From Kineococcus xinjiangensis (GTDB lineage: Bacteria; Actinomycetota; Actinomycetes; Actinomycetales; Kineococcaceae), in assembly GCF_002934625.1 (NCBI RefSeq), contig NZ_PTJD01000003.1, positions 338,850 to 402,849 on the forward strand: a stretch of DNA of 64,000 nucleotides, in the 5' to 3' direction. Of this stretch, positions 1 through 8,371 are shown piece by piece. Within the stretch, counting starts at the first letter, position 1, and each line of letters starts with the position of its first letter. The position numbers and the translations under genes were made by a program. Under the pieces are notes generated by a model that saw only the letters and a list, made by a program, of their open reading frames with translations, had not been told where the DNA came from and did no database searches.

Positions 1-77
1 CCGACGGCGGCAGGGACGGCGGCAGGGTCGCATCGGGCATCCGGCCAGCGTAGGGGCCGTGATCCGCACCGGCCCGG

Positions 78-105
78 CGGATGCGGCGGTGCGGTGCCGC
101 ATCCG
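78..105. repeat. 10-bp inverted repeat at window start
   Basis: Arms 78-87 and 96-105 are perfectly complementary around an 8-nt loop. It lies upstream of the first gene and could be the terminator of a gene outside the window. No coding sequence is supported in bases 1-147. Confidence 0.35.
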
Positions 106-133
106 TCCAGCGCGAGGGGATCACCGGCGTTGT

Positions 134-139
134 TACCGT
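134..139 (+). promoter_or_regulatory. -10-like TACCGT, leaderless start
   Basis: TACCGT ends 8 nt before the GTG at 148. This TANNNT-to-start spacing recurs through the window, so transcription probably begins at or next to the start codon. Confidence 0.5.
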
Positions 140-147
140 CTGGGCCC

Positions 148-2292
148 GTGCCCGACGCCGCCGCCCGCCCCGCGCCCACCCGCCCGCCGGGGGCCCTCTG
201 GGGAGACCTGCTCGGGCGGCTGCCGGTCGCGCTCGCCGCCGCCGTGGCCGCGGTCTGCGCGCTGGCCGTCCCGCTGGTCCTCCTCGACGCCTGGCGGCCC
301 TGGACGGCCGTGCCCGTGGTGCTCGTCCTCGGGGCCCTCGCCGCGCGGATCGGCTGGCAGGTCCCCGCGCCCGCCGCACCCCGCTGGGCGGTGCTTCTCA
401 CGCTCGGCGTGGCCGCCGGGCACGCGCTGTGGGCGGGCGCCACCCGCGCCGAGCACCTCGTCCTGCGCCGCGACGCCGGCTCGCTGGCCAACTACGCCCA
501 CCACCTCAGCGTCCACGGCGGGCTGCCCGTCGACCCGTCGCTGCGGGCCCTGGGAGGGCCCGAGGCGCTGGCGGACCCGAACGTCACCGTGGCCAGCCCC
601 GCCTTCTACGAGGTGGGCACCGGAGCCGACGTCACCGTCGTGCCGCAGTTCCTGCTGGGGGCGCCGGCCCTGTTCAGCCTGGGCGAGTGGGCCGGTGGCT
701 GGACGGGCCTGCTGCTCGTGCCCGCCCTGCTGTCCGGGGCCGCCGTGCTGGCCGTGGCGGGGCTGGCGGGACGCCTCGTCGGAGTGCGCTGGGCGCCGCT
801 GGCCGCGGCCGTCACCGCCCTGGCCCAGCCCGTCCTGCACGCGGCCCGCTCCACGTACTCCGAGCCGCCCGCGCTGCTGCTGCTCGCGGCGGCCGCCGCC
901 CTGCTCGCCGCGGCGTGCGCGAGCCGGGGCACGACGGCGGCCCGGCTCGGCGGCGGTGCCGGGCTGCTGTTCGGCGGCGCCGGCTTCGTCCGGGTGGACG
1001 CGCTGCGCGAGGTGCTGCTGCTGCTGCCGGTGGTGGCGGTGCTGCTCGTGCGCCGGCACCCCGCCGCGCGGGCGCTGCTGGCGGGCGCGGTCGCCACGAC
1101 GGTGCTCTCCGGGGCCGCGGCGGTGGCGCTGTCGAGGCCGTACCTGGCGACCATCTGGGGGTCGCTGCTGCCGCTGCTGGCGCTGACGGTGCTCGTCGCG
1201 CTGGGCTGCGCGGTGGCGGTGCGCCTGGCCCGCGGGGGGTTCCTCGCGCGGGTGGGCGTGCTGCGGTCGCCGCGCCTGCCGGACGTGGTGGCGGGGCTGC
1301 TGGCGGTCGTGCTGCTGGGCCTGGCGAGCCGCCCGCTGTGGCTGGTGGTGCGCCAGGACCCCGAGGACCCCGGCGCGAAGCTCGTGGCGGGGCTGCAGCA
1401 GCGGCAGGACCTGCCGGTGGACGGGGGCCGCACGTACGCGGAGCACTCGGTGGACTGGGTGGCCTGGTACCTCGGCTGGCCGGCGGTGGTGGTGGCCGCG
1501 GTGGTGGCGGTCGTGCTGCTGCGGCGGCTGGTGGCGGCGCTGCGGTCCGGGGCGGAGCTGCCGGCGTGGAGCGGCCCGTTCGCGGTGGCGCTGGGCTCGG
1601 TGCTGCTGACGCTGTACCGGCCCGGCATCACCCCGGACCACCCGTGGGCGGACCGCCGCCTCGTGCCGGTGGTGCTGCCCGCGGTGGTGCTGCTGTCCGT
1701 GGCGGGCCTGGCGGCGGCGCTCCGGTGGGTGGGGGCGTGGAGGGCGGGGGAGCTGCGGGCGGGACGGGTTCCGGCGCGGCTCGTGCCGGTCGTGGCAGGG
1801 GTGGGTGCGGTGCTGCTGCTGGCCCCCGCCGCGGCGGCGACGGCGCCCGTGGCGGGGCTGCGCACCGAGCGCGGGCAGGTGGCGGCGGTGCGCACGGCGT
1901 GCCGGGCCTTCTCCCCGGGGGACGTGGCGCTGGCGGTGGACTCGCGGGCGCGCAACGAGTGGCCGCAGGTGCTGCGGGGGGTGTGCGGGGTGCCGGCCGC
2001 GTCGATCGTGGTGCCCTCCCGGTTGGGGCGGCCCGGTTCCCCGGCGGTGGTGCAGGCGCAGCGCGCGGCGATCGACCGGGCGGCGCGCCGCGTCCGGGAG
2101 GCCGGGGGGCGGCCGGTTCTGGTGGCGGCGGACGACCCCGCGTCGCTGGTGCGGCTGGGGGTGCCCGAGCGGGCGGTGCGGCAAGCGGTGCGGATCTCCA
2201 CGACGGAGGACGAGCGGGTGCTGGAGGAGCGCCCGGACGGCGCCCAGCGCATCCACGTCGGCCTCTGGCTGGCCGAGGCACCCGGGGGCTGA
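148..2292 (+). CDS. Polytopic membrane protein, GT-C glycosyltransferase-like
   Basis: The 714-residue product has about a dozen hydrophobic segments and a soluble C-terminal tail of roughly 140 residues. The first long external loop carries an acidic motif, RRDAGS with D109, followed by a HGGLPVDP stretch. This is the arrangement seen in lipid-linked-sugar glycosyltransferases of the PMT/ArnT type, where an Asp in the first loop is catalytic. The exact reaction cannot be read from the sequence. GTG 148 was preferred over the upstream ATG at 94 because TACCGT lies 8 nt before it and the hydrophobic region begins soon after. The glycosyltransferase genes 0.7 kb downstream suggest a shared role in surface glycan synthesis, but clgR separates them. 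It could instead be a membrane protein of unknown function. Confidence 0.7.
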   Translation: MPDAAARPAPTRPPGALWGDLLGRLPVALAAAVAAVCALAVPLVLLDAWRPWTAVPVVLVLGALAARIGWQVPAPAAPRWAVLLTLGVAAGHALWAGATRAEHLVLRRDAGSLANYAHHLSVHGGLPVDPSLRALGGPEALADPNVTVASPAFYEVGTGADVTVVPQFLLGAPALFSLGEWAGGWTGLLLVPALLSGAAVLAVAGLAGRLVGVRWAPLAAAVTALAQPVLHAARSTYSEPPALLLLAAAAALLAAACASRGTTAARLGGGAGLLFGGAGFVRVDALREVLLLLPVVAVLLVRRHPAARALLAGAVATTVLSGAAAVALSRPYLATIWGSLLPLLALTVLVALGCAVAVRLARGGFLARVGVLRSPRLPDVVAGLLAVVLLGLASRPLWLVVRQDPEDPGAKLVAGLQQRQDLPVDGGRTYAEHSVDWVAWYLGWPAVVVAAVVAVVLLRRLVAALRSGAELPAWSGPFAVALGSVLLTLYRPGITPDHPWADRRLVPVVLPAVVLLSVAGLAAALRWVGAWRAGELRAGRVPARLVPVVAGVGAVLLLAPAAAATAPVAGLRTERGQVAAVRTACRAFSPGDVALAVDSRARNEWPQVLRGVCGVPAASIVVPSRLGRPGSPAVVQAQRAAIDRAARRVREAGGRPVLVAADDPASLVRLGVPERAVRQAVRISTTEDERVLEERPDGAQRIHVGLWLAEAPGG

Positions 2293-2299
2293 GCCCGGG

Positions 2300-2405
2300 C
2301 CCGTCCCCTTCTCCCCGTCCCCTTCTCCCCGTCCCCTTCTCCCGGAAAGGACCCTTTCCGGGGTCGCACGACGGGGCCGGACCCCGGAAAGGGTCCTTTC
2401 CGGGG
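2300..2405. repeat. Tandem 14-mers followed by two near-identical palindromes
   Basis: Three tandem copies of a CCCCGTCCCCTTCT-like 14-mer (about 2300-2340) run into two palindromes. The first has 10-bp arms at 2341-2350 and 2353-2362, the second 11-bp arms at 2382-2392 and 2395-2405. Both share the core GGAAAGG-NN-CCTTTCC with 2-nt centres (AC, then GT). They lie between the membrane protein gene and clgR. They may be terminators, a dispersed repeat or an operator. A 2-nt centre is too tight for an ordinary hairpin loop, which favours a DNA-level role or a cruciform. Confidence 0.75.
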
Positions 2406-2472
2406 ACGGGGTCGCGCGGGGGAGGGCGCACGCTGTGAGCGAACGGCCGGGGCGCGCCCGCCGCGCGGCGCC

Positions 2473-2478
2473 TACCGT
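2473..2478 (+). promoter_or_regulatory. -10-like TACCGT, leaderless start of clgR
   Basis: TACCGT is followed by 6 nt and then ATG at 2485. No ribosome binding site precedes the ATG. Confidence 0.6.
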
Positions 2479-2484
2479 CGGTCC

Positions 2485-2919
2485 ATGGTGCTCCTGCGAT
2501 CCCTCCTCGGCGCCGCGCTGCGCAGCGCCCGGCGCGACCGGCGGCGGACCCTGCGGGACGTCGCCGCGAGCGCCGGGGTGTCCCTCGGCTACCTCTCCGA
2601 GGTGGAGCGCGGGCAGAAGGAACCCTCCAGCGAGGTGCTGGCCGCCATCTGCGCCGCGCTCGGCCTGCGGCTGTCGGACCTGCTGCTCGCCGCGCAGGTG
2701 GAGCTGGAGGCGGAGGAGCTGCTGCGCCGGGAACAGCGCCGCCGCGAGCTCGTGGTGCACCAGCTCGCCGGGGTGCAGCCCGCCTCGGTGACCCGGCACC
2801 GCCTGGCCCGCACCCAGCTCAGTCCCGCCGCCCGCCCCAGCGCCCGGCAGGGCGCGGCTCCGGCCCGGTCGGTGCGCGAGGTCGCGGACAGCGCTCCCGT
2901 GGTGCGGCTGGCCGCGTGA
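2485..2919 (+). CDS. clgR: ClgR-type XRE transcriptional regulator
   Basis: This is a 144-residue DNA-binding protein with an N-terminal Cro/cI helix-turn-helix at about residues 10-65. It includes the block VSLGYLSEVERGQKEPSSEV, which is characteristic of ClgR (PopR). In actinobacteria ClgR activates clp protease genes and other proteostasis genes and is itself degraded by Clp. The C-terminal half is polar and poorly conserved, as in known ClgR proteins. ATG 2485 directly follows a TANNNT hexamer, so the mRNA is probably leaderless. Known ClgR genes often sit beside cinA and pgsA; here the neighbours are glycan genes, so the context adds nothing. Confidence 0.85.
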   Translation: MVLLRSLLGAALRSARRDRRRTLRDVAASAGVSLGYLSEVERGQKEPSSEVLAAICAALGLRLSDLLLAAQVELEAEELLRREQRRRELVVHQLAGVQPASVTRHRLARTQLSPAARPSARQGAAPARSVREVADSAPVVRLAA

Positions 2920-2963
2920 GGAGGAGCCGCCGCGCGGCGCCCGGCGGGGGCGGGCCCGGCGGC

Positions 2964-2969
2964 TAAGCT
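2964..2969 (+). promoter_or_regulatory. -10-like TAAGCT before the GT2 gene
   Basis: TAAGCT ends 10 nt before ATG 2980, slightly wider than the 6-8 nt spacing at other starts in the window. Confidence 0.45.
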
Positions 2970-2979
2970 CGCCCCCGCC

Positions 2980-4029
2980 ATGGCACCCGAACTTCCCGCC
3001 CAGAGCGCGCCCGCCCCCGCGGCGGCCGGACCCCTGCCCGCCGTCCGGGACACCGCTGCCCGCGACACCACTGCGGAGATCGCGGCCGCCGCCGAGCCGA
3101 CGGGGTCCCTGCAGGCCGCCGCGGCGGCCGGTGACGGCCCCGCGCCCGTCGCCACGATCGTGCTGCCCTGCTTCAACGAGGAGCAGAACGTCCTCGCGGA
3201 GCTGCGGCGCATCACCGCGGCGATGGACGCGGACGGCATGCCCTACGAGCTCCTCGCGATCGACGACGCCTCCACCGACTCCACCCTGGCGGTGCTGCGG
3301 GAGGCGGAGCGGGTGATGGCGCACGTGAAGGTCGTGGCCTTCCGCCGCAACGGCGGTTCGGGCACGGTCCGGCGCATCGGCACGCAGATGGCGCGCGGGC
3401 AGGTGGTGGTGTGGACGGACGCCGACCTGACCTACCCGAACGAGCGCATCCCCGAACTGGTGCGGATGCTGCTGGAGGACGACTCCTACGACCAGGTCGT
3501 GGGAGCGCGCACCAGCGAGGAGGGCTCGCACAAGGTGCTGCGGGTGCCGGCGAAGTGGGTGATCCGCAAGGTGGCGGAGACCCTGACGAACGAGCGCATC
3601 CCCGACCTGAACTCCGGCCTGCGCGCGTTCCGCCGCTCGGTGGCGCTGCCGTACCTGCGGCTGCTGCCGGCGGGGTTCAGCTGCGTCACGACGATCACGT
3701 TGTCGTTCCTGTCGAACCAGCACGACATCAAGTACGTGCCGATCGAGTACGCCAAGCGCTCGGGCCGCTCGAAGTTCCACTTCGTCAAGGACGCCTACCG
3801 CTACATCCTGCAGGTGCTGCGGATGGTCATGTACTTCGAGCCGCTGCGGGTGCTCATGCCGCTGGCGCTGTTCCTGTTCGGCACCGGGTTCCTCAAGGCG
3901 GTCGTCGACATGGTGCGGCACCCGTTCTACTTCCCCGCGAACACGGTGCTGCTGCTGGTGTCCGGGTTGCTGATCGGCTCGGTGGCGCTGCTGGCCGACC
4001 TCGTCGTCCGCTCCCGGGACGGCGCGTGA
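2980..4029 (+). CDS. Family 2 glycosyltransferase with C-terminal membrane anchor
   Basis: The 349-residue protein starts with an Ala/Pro-rich tail of about 50 residues. A GT2 (GT-A fold) domain follows with the nucleotide-binding start TIVLPCFNEEQNV and a DXD motif in WTDADLTYPN (D147, D149) that binds the divalent metal and the sugar nucleotide. Two membrane helices close the protein at about 288-340. The layout matches dolichyl- or polyprenyl-phosphate sugar synthases and undecaprenyl-phosphate transferases, which load a sugar onto a lipid carrier at the inner leaflet. It is the first gene of a three-gene operon; its TGA overlaps the next start by 4 nt. Confidence 0.85.
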   Translation: MAPELPAQSAPAPAAAGPLPAVRDTAARDTTAEIAAAAEPTGSLQAAAAAGDGPAPVATIVLPCFNEEQNVLAELRRITAAMDADGMPYELLAIDDASTDSTLAVLREAERVMAHVKVVAFRRNGGSGTVRRIGTQMARGQVVVWTDADLTYPNERIPELVRMLLEDDSYDQVVGARTSEEGSHKVLRVPAKWVIRKVAETLTNERIPDLNSGLRAFRRSVALPYLRLLPAGFSCVTTITLSFLSNQHDIKYVPIEYAKRSGRSKFHFVKDAYRYILQVLRMVMYFEPLRVLMPLALFLFGTGFLKAVVDMVRHPFYFPANTVLLLVSGLLIGSVALLADLVVRSRDGA

Positions 4030-5999
4030 GCGGCGAGCGGGGCGCGCGGGTGCGCACGGCGCTGGTGGGCCCGGCCCACCCGGCCAAGGGCGGCGTCGTC
4101 GCCCACACCACGGAGCTGGCGCACCGGCTGGAGGCCCGCGAACGCGGCACCGTCGAGGTGGTGTCCTGGTCGAAGCTGTACCCGGCGCTGCTGTACCCGG
4201 GGGAGCTGGCGGTGCCCGGCGGAACCCCCGACGTGCCGCTGTTCCCGCGCACGTCCTACCCGCTGCGGTGGGACCGGCCGGACTCCTGGTGGCGCGCGGG
4301 GCGGCGCGTGGCGGGGCGGGACGTCCTGCTCCTCGCGCACGTGGTGCCGTTGCAGGTGCCGGCGCTGCTGGCGGTGCTGGCGGGGGCGCGCTCGGGTGGC
4401 GGGCCGTCGCCGCGCACGGTGGTCGTGGCGCACAACGTGCTGCCGCACGAGCCGGGACCGGCCGACGCCGTCCTGGTGCGGCGGTTGCTGTCGGCGGTGG
4501 ACGGCGTGGTCGTGCACTCGCAGGAGCAGGCGGAGCTGGCGCGGGCCCACGGCGCCCGCCGCGTGGAGGTGGCGCCGCTGCCGCCGCACCTGCCGGGGGG
4601 CGCACCCGCGCCGCGGCAGCCGCACGGGACGGCCCCGCACGACGGTGACCTGCGGCTGCTGAGCCTCGGGGTGGTGCGCGACTACAAGGGCCTGGACCTG
4701 CTGCTGGAGGCGATGGGCCACGTCCCGGGCGTGCGGCTGACGATCGCGGGGGAGTTCTGGGGGGCGGCGGGCCAGCGGGTGGCGGGGCTGGCGGCGCAGC
4801 TCGGCCCGCGGGTGGAGCTGCGCGCGGGGTACGTGCCCGCTCCGGAGCTGCCGGAGCTGCTCGCCGCGCACGACGTGCTCGCCCTGCCCTACCGCAGCGG
4901 CACGGCGTCGCAGAACGCGCTGCTGGCGTTCGCGCACGGCCTGCCGGTCCTGGCGAGCCGCACGGGCAGCTTCGGCGAGCAGGTGCGCGACGGCGTGGAC
5001 GGCCTGCTCGTGCCGCCGGGGGACGTGGCGGCGCTGGTGGCCGCGCTGCGGCGCCTCACCGACCCGGCGGAGCGGGAGCGGCTGCGCGCGGGGGTGCGGG
5101 TGCCGGACCTGGACTCCCCCTGGGAGCGCTACCTCGCCGCGGTGGACGCCGCCGCGGACGGCGGGACGGCCGCGGCGCCGCCGGGCGGGCGGCTGCTGGA
5201 GGTCGCCAAGCGCGGCGCCGAGCACGCCCTGTGGGGCCGGGTCTCGGTCCAGCGCAGGGTGTCGGAGCGGCTGGGGTCGGCGCCGTACCGGCCGGTGCCC
5301 AGCGGGGTTCCCCGCACGGGGGTGCTGCACGACGCCGCGGAGGTCGCCGACGCCGTGGCGCAGGCGAAGCGGCTGCGGCTGCCCGCCCACGTCGACGCCC
5401 CGAAGAACTGGGACGCCCTCGGCGCGGTGGCGGCGGTGCTCACCCTGGCCGACGACGGCTCCCGCAGCGCGCGGGTCCTCGACGCCGGCAGCGCCCGCTA
5501 CTCGCCGGTGCTGCCGTGGCTGCGGCTGTACGGCCTCGGCGCCGAGCGCGGGTCCCTGGCGGGCATCAACCTGGAGTTCGGGGCGCCGGTGCACCGCGAC
5601 GGCGTGGAGTTCCGCCACGGCGACGTGACCCGCACGGGCCTGCCGGACGGCAGCCTGGACGCCGTGACGTGCATGTCCGTTCTCGAGCACGGCGTCCCGG
5701 TGCGGGAGTTCCTCGCCGAGACGGCGCGGATCCTGCGCCCGGGCGGGATCCTCGTGGTGTCCACCGACTACGACCAGGACCCGCCGGACACCACGGGCGT
5801 CACCGCCTACGGGGTGCCGGTGCGGATCTTCTCCCCGGCCGACGTGCGGGAGCTGGTCGCGCAGGCCGCGGCGGCGGGGCTGGAGCTGGTGGGGGAGCTG
5901 GACGACGGGGTCCTCGCGCACCCGGAGCGGCCGGTGCACTGGAAGCGCACGGGGCTGGACTACACGTTCGTGCTGCTGACGTTCCGCCGCCGGGGCTGA
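4026..5999 (+). CDS. Fusion: GT4 glycosyltransferase and SAM-dependent methyltransferase
   Basis: GTG 4026 overlaps the previous stop (GTGA), giving a 657-residue protein. Residues 1 to about 385 form a GT-B glycosyltransferase of family 4: an N-terminal Rossmann half beginning TALVGPAHPAKGG and a C-terminal half with DVLALPYRSGTASQNALL and DGVDGLLVPPGD, the donor-binding region. From about residue 420 a class I methyltransferase follows, with motif I near 483-492 (VLDAGSARYS) and the later motif ILRPGGILVVSTD. The fusion implies one polypeptide adds a sugar and methylates it or a neighbour, which is inference. Overlap with the GT2 gene and a 1-nt gap to the next gene put it mid-operon. Confidence 0.85.
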   Translation: MSGERGARVRTALVGPAHPAKGGVVAHTTELAHRLEARERGTVEVVSWSKLYPALLYPGELAVPGGTPDVPLFPRTSYPLRWDRPDSWWRAGRRVAGRDVLLLAHVVPLQVPALLAVLAGARSGGGPSPRTVVVAHNVLPHEPGPADAVLVRRLLSAVDGVVVHSQEQAELARAHGARRVEVAPLPPHLPGGAPAPRQPHGTAPHDGDLRLLSLGVVRDYKGLDLLLEAMGHVPGVRLTIAGEFWGAAGQRVAGLAAQLGPRVELRAGYVPAPELPELLAAHDVLALPYRSGTASQNALLAFAHGLPVLASRTGSFGEQVRDGVDGLLVPPGDVAALVAALRRLTDPAERERLRAGVRVPDLDSPWERYLAAVDAAADGGTAAAPPGGRLLEVAKRGAEHALWGRVSVQRRVSERLGSAPYRPVPSGVPRTGVLHDAAEVADAVAQAKRLRLPAHVDAPKNWDALGAVAAVLTLADDGSRSARVLDAGSARYSPVLPWLRLYGLGAERGSLAGINLEFGAPVHRDGVEFRHGDVTRTGLPDGSLDAVTCMSVLEHGVPVREFLAETARILRPGGILVVSTDYDQDPPDTTGVTAYGVPVRIFSPADVRELVAQAAAAGLELVGELDDGVLAHPERPVHWKRTGLDYTFVLLTFRRRG

Positions 6000-6000
6000 G

Positions 6001-6996
6001 GTGCTGCAGCGGCTGCTGCGCCTGACCCGCTCGCGGGGCGTCCGCGGGGGGTTCCTCGTCCTGGCGCTGGGGTTCGCGGTGGCGGCGGTGCTGAGCGAGC
6101 GGGCCGCGGTCTCGGCTGCGCTGGCGCGCCTGGACGCGGGAGCAGCGCTGCTGGCGCTGCTGCTGTCGGCGGCGAACGTGGCCCTGACGGGGGCGGCGTG
6201 GCGGGCGGTGGTGGCGGACCTGGGGTCCCCGCTGCCGTGGCGCCCGGCGGCGCGGGTGTTCCTCGTGGGGCAGCTCGGCCGCTACGTGCCGGGCACCGTG
6301 TGGCAGTTCCTCGCCCAGGCCGAGCTGGGTCGCGACCACGGGGTGCCGCGTCGGCGCACGGCCTCGGCGCTGGGGGTGTCGCTGCTGGTGTCGATGACGA
6401 CGGCGGCGCTGCTGGTGGTGGCGGTGCTGCCGCTGGCGCTCGGCTGGGGGGCGGGCGGGTTCGCGTGGACGCGGTGGCTGCCGTGGGCGGTGCCGGTGCT
6501 GGCCCTGCTGCTGGTGCCGCGCGTGCTGAACCCGCTGCTGGGCCTGCTGCTGCGTGCGGCCCGGCAGCCGCCGCTGGAGCAGGGGCTCTCGGCGCGTGGG
6601 CTGCTGGCCGCGGCGGGGTGGTCGCTGGCGTCGTGGCTGGCGGTAGGGGGGCAGGTCTTCGTGCTGGTCTCCTCGGTCGCTGCGGCGGTCGCTGCGGCGG
6701 GGCCGTCCGCGGGGACCGGTGCGCACCTGCTGGCGCTGTCGGTGGGCGGCTACGCCCTCGCCTGGGTGGTGGGCTTCCTGGTGCTGATCGCCCCTGCCGG
6801 GGCGGGAGCGCGGGAAGCGGCTCTCGTGGCGGTGCTGACGGCCGGGGCGGCGGGCGCGCTGGGCGGTGGCGGCGCGCTGGTCGTGGCGCTGCTGTCGCGG
6901 GTGCTGCTCACCGTGGCGGACCTGCTGCTGGCGGGCGCGGCGCTGCTGGGAGCCCGGGGGAACGCGGTGGAGGAGCGGGCGGTGCCGGGGGAGTAG
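6001..6996 (+). CDS. Lysylphosphatidylglycerol synthase TM-like / flippase-like protein
   Basis: This 331-residue integral membrane protein has about eight hydrophobic segments. It contains the conserved motif GQLGRYVPGTVWQ (residues about 90-103), typical of the LPG synthase transmembrane family (UPF0104), whose members flip lipids or lipid-linked intermediates. There is no aminoacyltransferase domain, so it is not a full MprF. GTG 6001 begins 1 nt after the stop of the fusion glycosyltransferase, making translational coupling likely. With the two upstream glycosyltransferases it could move the lipid-linked product across the membrane, which is inference from gene order. Confidence 0.75.
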   Translation: MLQRLLRLTRSRGVRGGFLVLALGFAVAAVLSERAAVSAALARLDAGAALLALLLSAANVALTGAAWRAVVADLGSPLPWRPAARVFLVGQLGRYVPGTVWQFLAQAELGRDHGVPRRRTASALGVSLLVSMTTAALLVVAVLPLALGWGAGGFAWTRWLPWAVPVLALLLVPRVLNPLLGLLLRAARQPPLEQGLSARGLLAAAGWSLASWLAVGGQVFVLVSSVAAAVAAAGPSAGTGAHLLALSVGGYALAWVVGFLVLIAPAGAGAREAALVAVLTAGAAGALGGGGALVVALLSRVLLTVADLLLAGAALLGARGNAVEERAVPGE

Positions 6997-7029
6997 GCGG
7001 TGCCAGGGGAGTGGGATCCCCGGCCGCGC

Positions 7030-8268
7030 TCAGGGCAGGCCGGCGCCGGTGGTGACCGCGGCGGTGATGGCGGCGCCGAGGAGGCGGGAGGGACCGCGGC
7101 GGGGCAGGGCGGCGATGCGGTCCGCGAGCCCCGGCAACCGGTGCACGGTCCCGGCGGCGGCCGCGCCGGCGACGTGCAGGGCGGCGAGCCGGTGGGTGTC
7201 GAGTGCGCTGTGCCCGGTCGCGGCCAGCGGGACGAGCACCCCGCCGGGGGCGAGCCCGGCGACGCGCTCGGCCACGGGCCGGGGGGTGCGCAGGTCGCGC
7301 TCGCCGGAGAGGACGACCGTGGGCCAGGTGAACCCCGGCAGCTCCGCGGGCAGGTCGAAGGGCTCACCGGCGTAGGCGGGTCGGTGCGCGGCGACCTCGG
7401 CGAAGGGGAGCTGGGGGTCCAGGGGCCCGCCGTCGGGCGGCAGGCCGAAGCCGAGCTGGCCGTAGGCGATGCCGGCGACAAGGTCGGGCTCCATGAAGTA
7501 GGGGGCGCCGGGGCCGTCGAGCTCGGCGAGGCCGAGGCGGCTGATCCGCCGCCAGGTGCGCTGCAGGCGACCGCGGCGGCGGGCCAGCAGCAGCCGGTGC
7601 AGCACCTCGGGGCCGGCGAACTCGTGCACCACCTGCACGACCTGGCTGAGCTCGGCCATCGGCACCCCGTCGGCGGCCAGCGCGCGCACGGTGGCGGCCA
7701 CGGGCGCCAGGGTGGGGTCCTCGCCGTGCCAGAACAGCCGCCGGCGGTGGGCGCGGACGATGGCCAGGTCCTGCACCGACAGCATGGGCGAGTCCAGCAC
7801 CATCGCCTCGACGGCCCCGGGGTGGCGGGCGCCGAACGCCTGCGCCAGGTAGGTGCCGTAGGAGGAGCCGTAGACGACGACGCGGGGGACGCCGGCGTGC
7901 TCCAGCACCGCGGCGAGGTCCTCGACGACGTGCTCGACGGTGACGGCCTCCCGGGGCAGGTCGTCGCCGTGCTCGTCGCGGCGGGACAGGCCGATGCCGC
8001 GGTGCTCGACCATGAGGACGTCCAGTCCGCGCCTGCTCGCCAGCGCGCGGAAGCGGACGTACGGGGCGGCCGAGGCGAGGCCCGGTCCGCCGGGCAGGAC
8101 CAGCACCGGCACCCGCCCGGCCGCGGCCCCCGCTGCGGTGCGGGGCCGGGCGCGGACGTAGGTCAGCGGGAACCGCCCGGGTGCGCCCGGCAGCACCGGG
8201 CGCAGCACGACGTGCTCGTCCTGGTCCGCGCCCCGACGGGCGATCGCGTCCTCCCGCTGCGCGCGCAT
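7030..8268 (-). CDS. Alpha/beta hydrolase, proline iminopeptidase-like
   Basis: The 412-residue product has the alpha/beta hydrolase fold of the prolyl aminopeptidase family: an oxyanion-hole segment LPGGPG (about 59-63), the nucleophile elbow GSSYG at 134-138 with Ser136, an Asp in SGERDLRTP, and a C-terminal His in ATGHSALDTH. Such enzymes release N-terminal residues from peptides or hydrolyse related amides. There is no clear signal peptide, so it is probably cytoplasmic. It converges on the membrane protein gene that ends at 6996 and is divergent from the methyltransferase gene. The start at 8268 is the first ATG; a later in-frame start is possible. Confidence 0.8.
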   Translation of the reverse strand: MRAQREDAIARRGADQDEHVVLRPVLPGAPGRFPLTYVRARPRTAAGAAAGRVPVLVLPGGPGLASAAPYVRFRALASRRGLDVLMVEHRGIGLSRRDEHGDDLPREAVTVEHVVEDLAAVLEHAGVPRVVVYGSSYGTYLAQAFGARHPGAVEAMVLDSPMLSVQDLAIVRAHRRRLFWHGEDPTLAPVAATVRALAADGVPMAELSQVVQVVHEFAGPEVLHRLLLARRRGRLQRTWRRISRLGLAELDGPGAPYFMEPDLVAGIAYGQLGFGLPPDGGPLDPQLPFAEVAAHRPAYAGEPFDLPAELPGFTWPTVVLSGERDLRTPRPVAERVAGLAPGGVLVPLAATGHSALDTHRLAALHVAGAAAAGTVHRLPGLADRIAALPRRGPSRLLGAAITAAVTTGAGLP

Positions 8269-8371
8269 GCCCGGCCAACGGGCCGCGCCGGGCGGGGGTT
8301 CCGGCGAGTGCCCCGCCGCGCGCCGCGTGCGACGGTCAAACCGTTGGACGGGCCGTGCGCCGCGAACGATC

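Noticed and set aside
133..4605. Very long open frames on the strand opposite to real genes (also 52246-58701 and others)
   Set aside because: Stop codons are rare in very GC-rich DNA. These frames encode Arg/Pro/His-rich sequence with no domains and lie antisense to clear genes.
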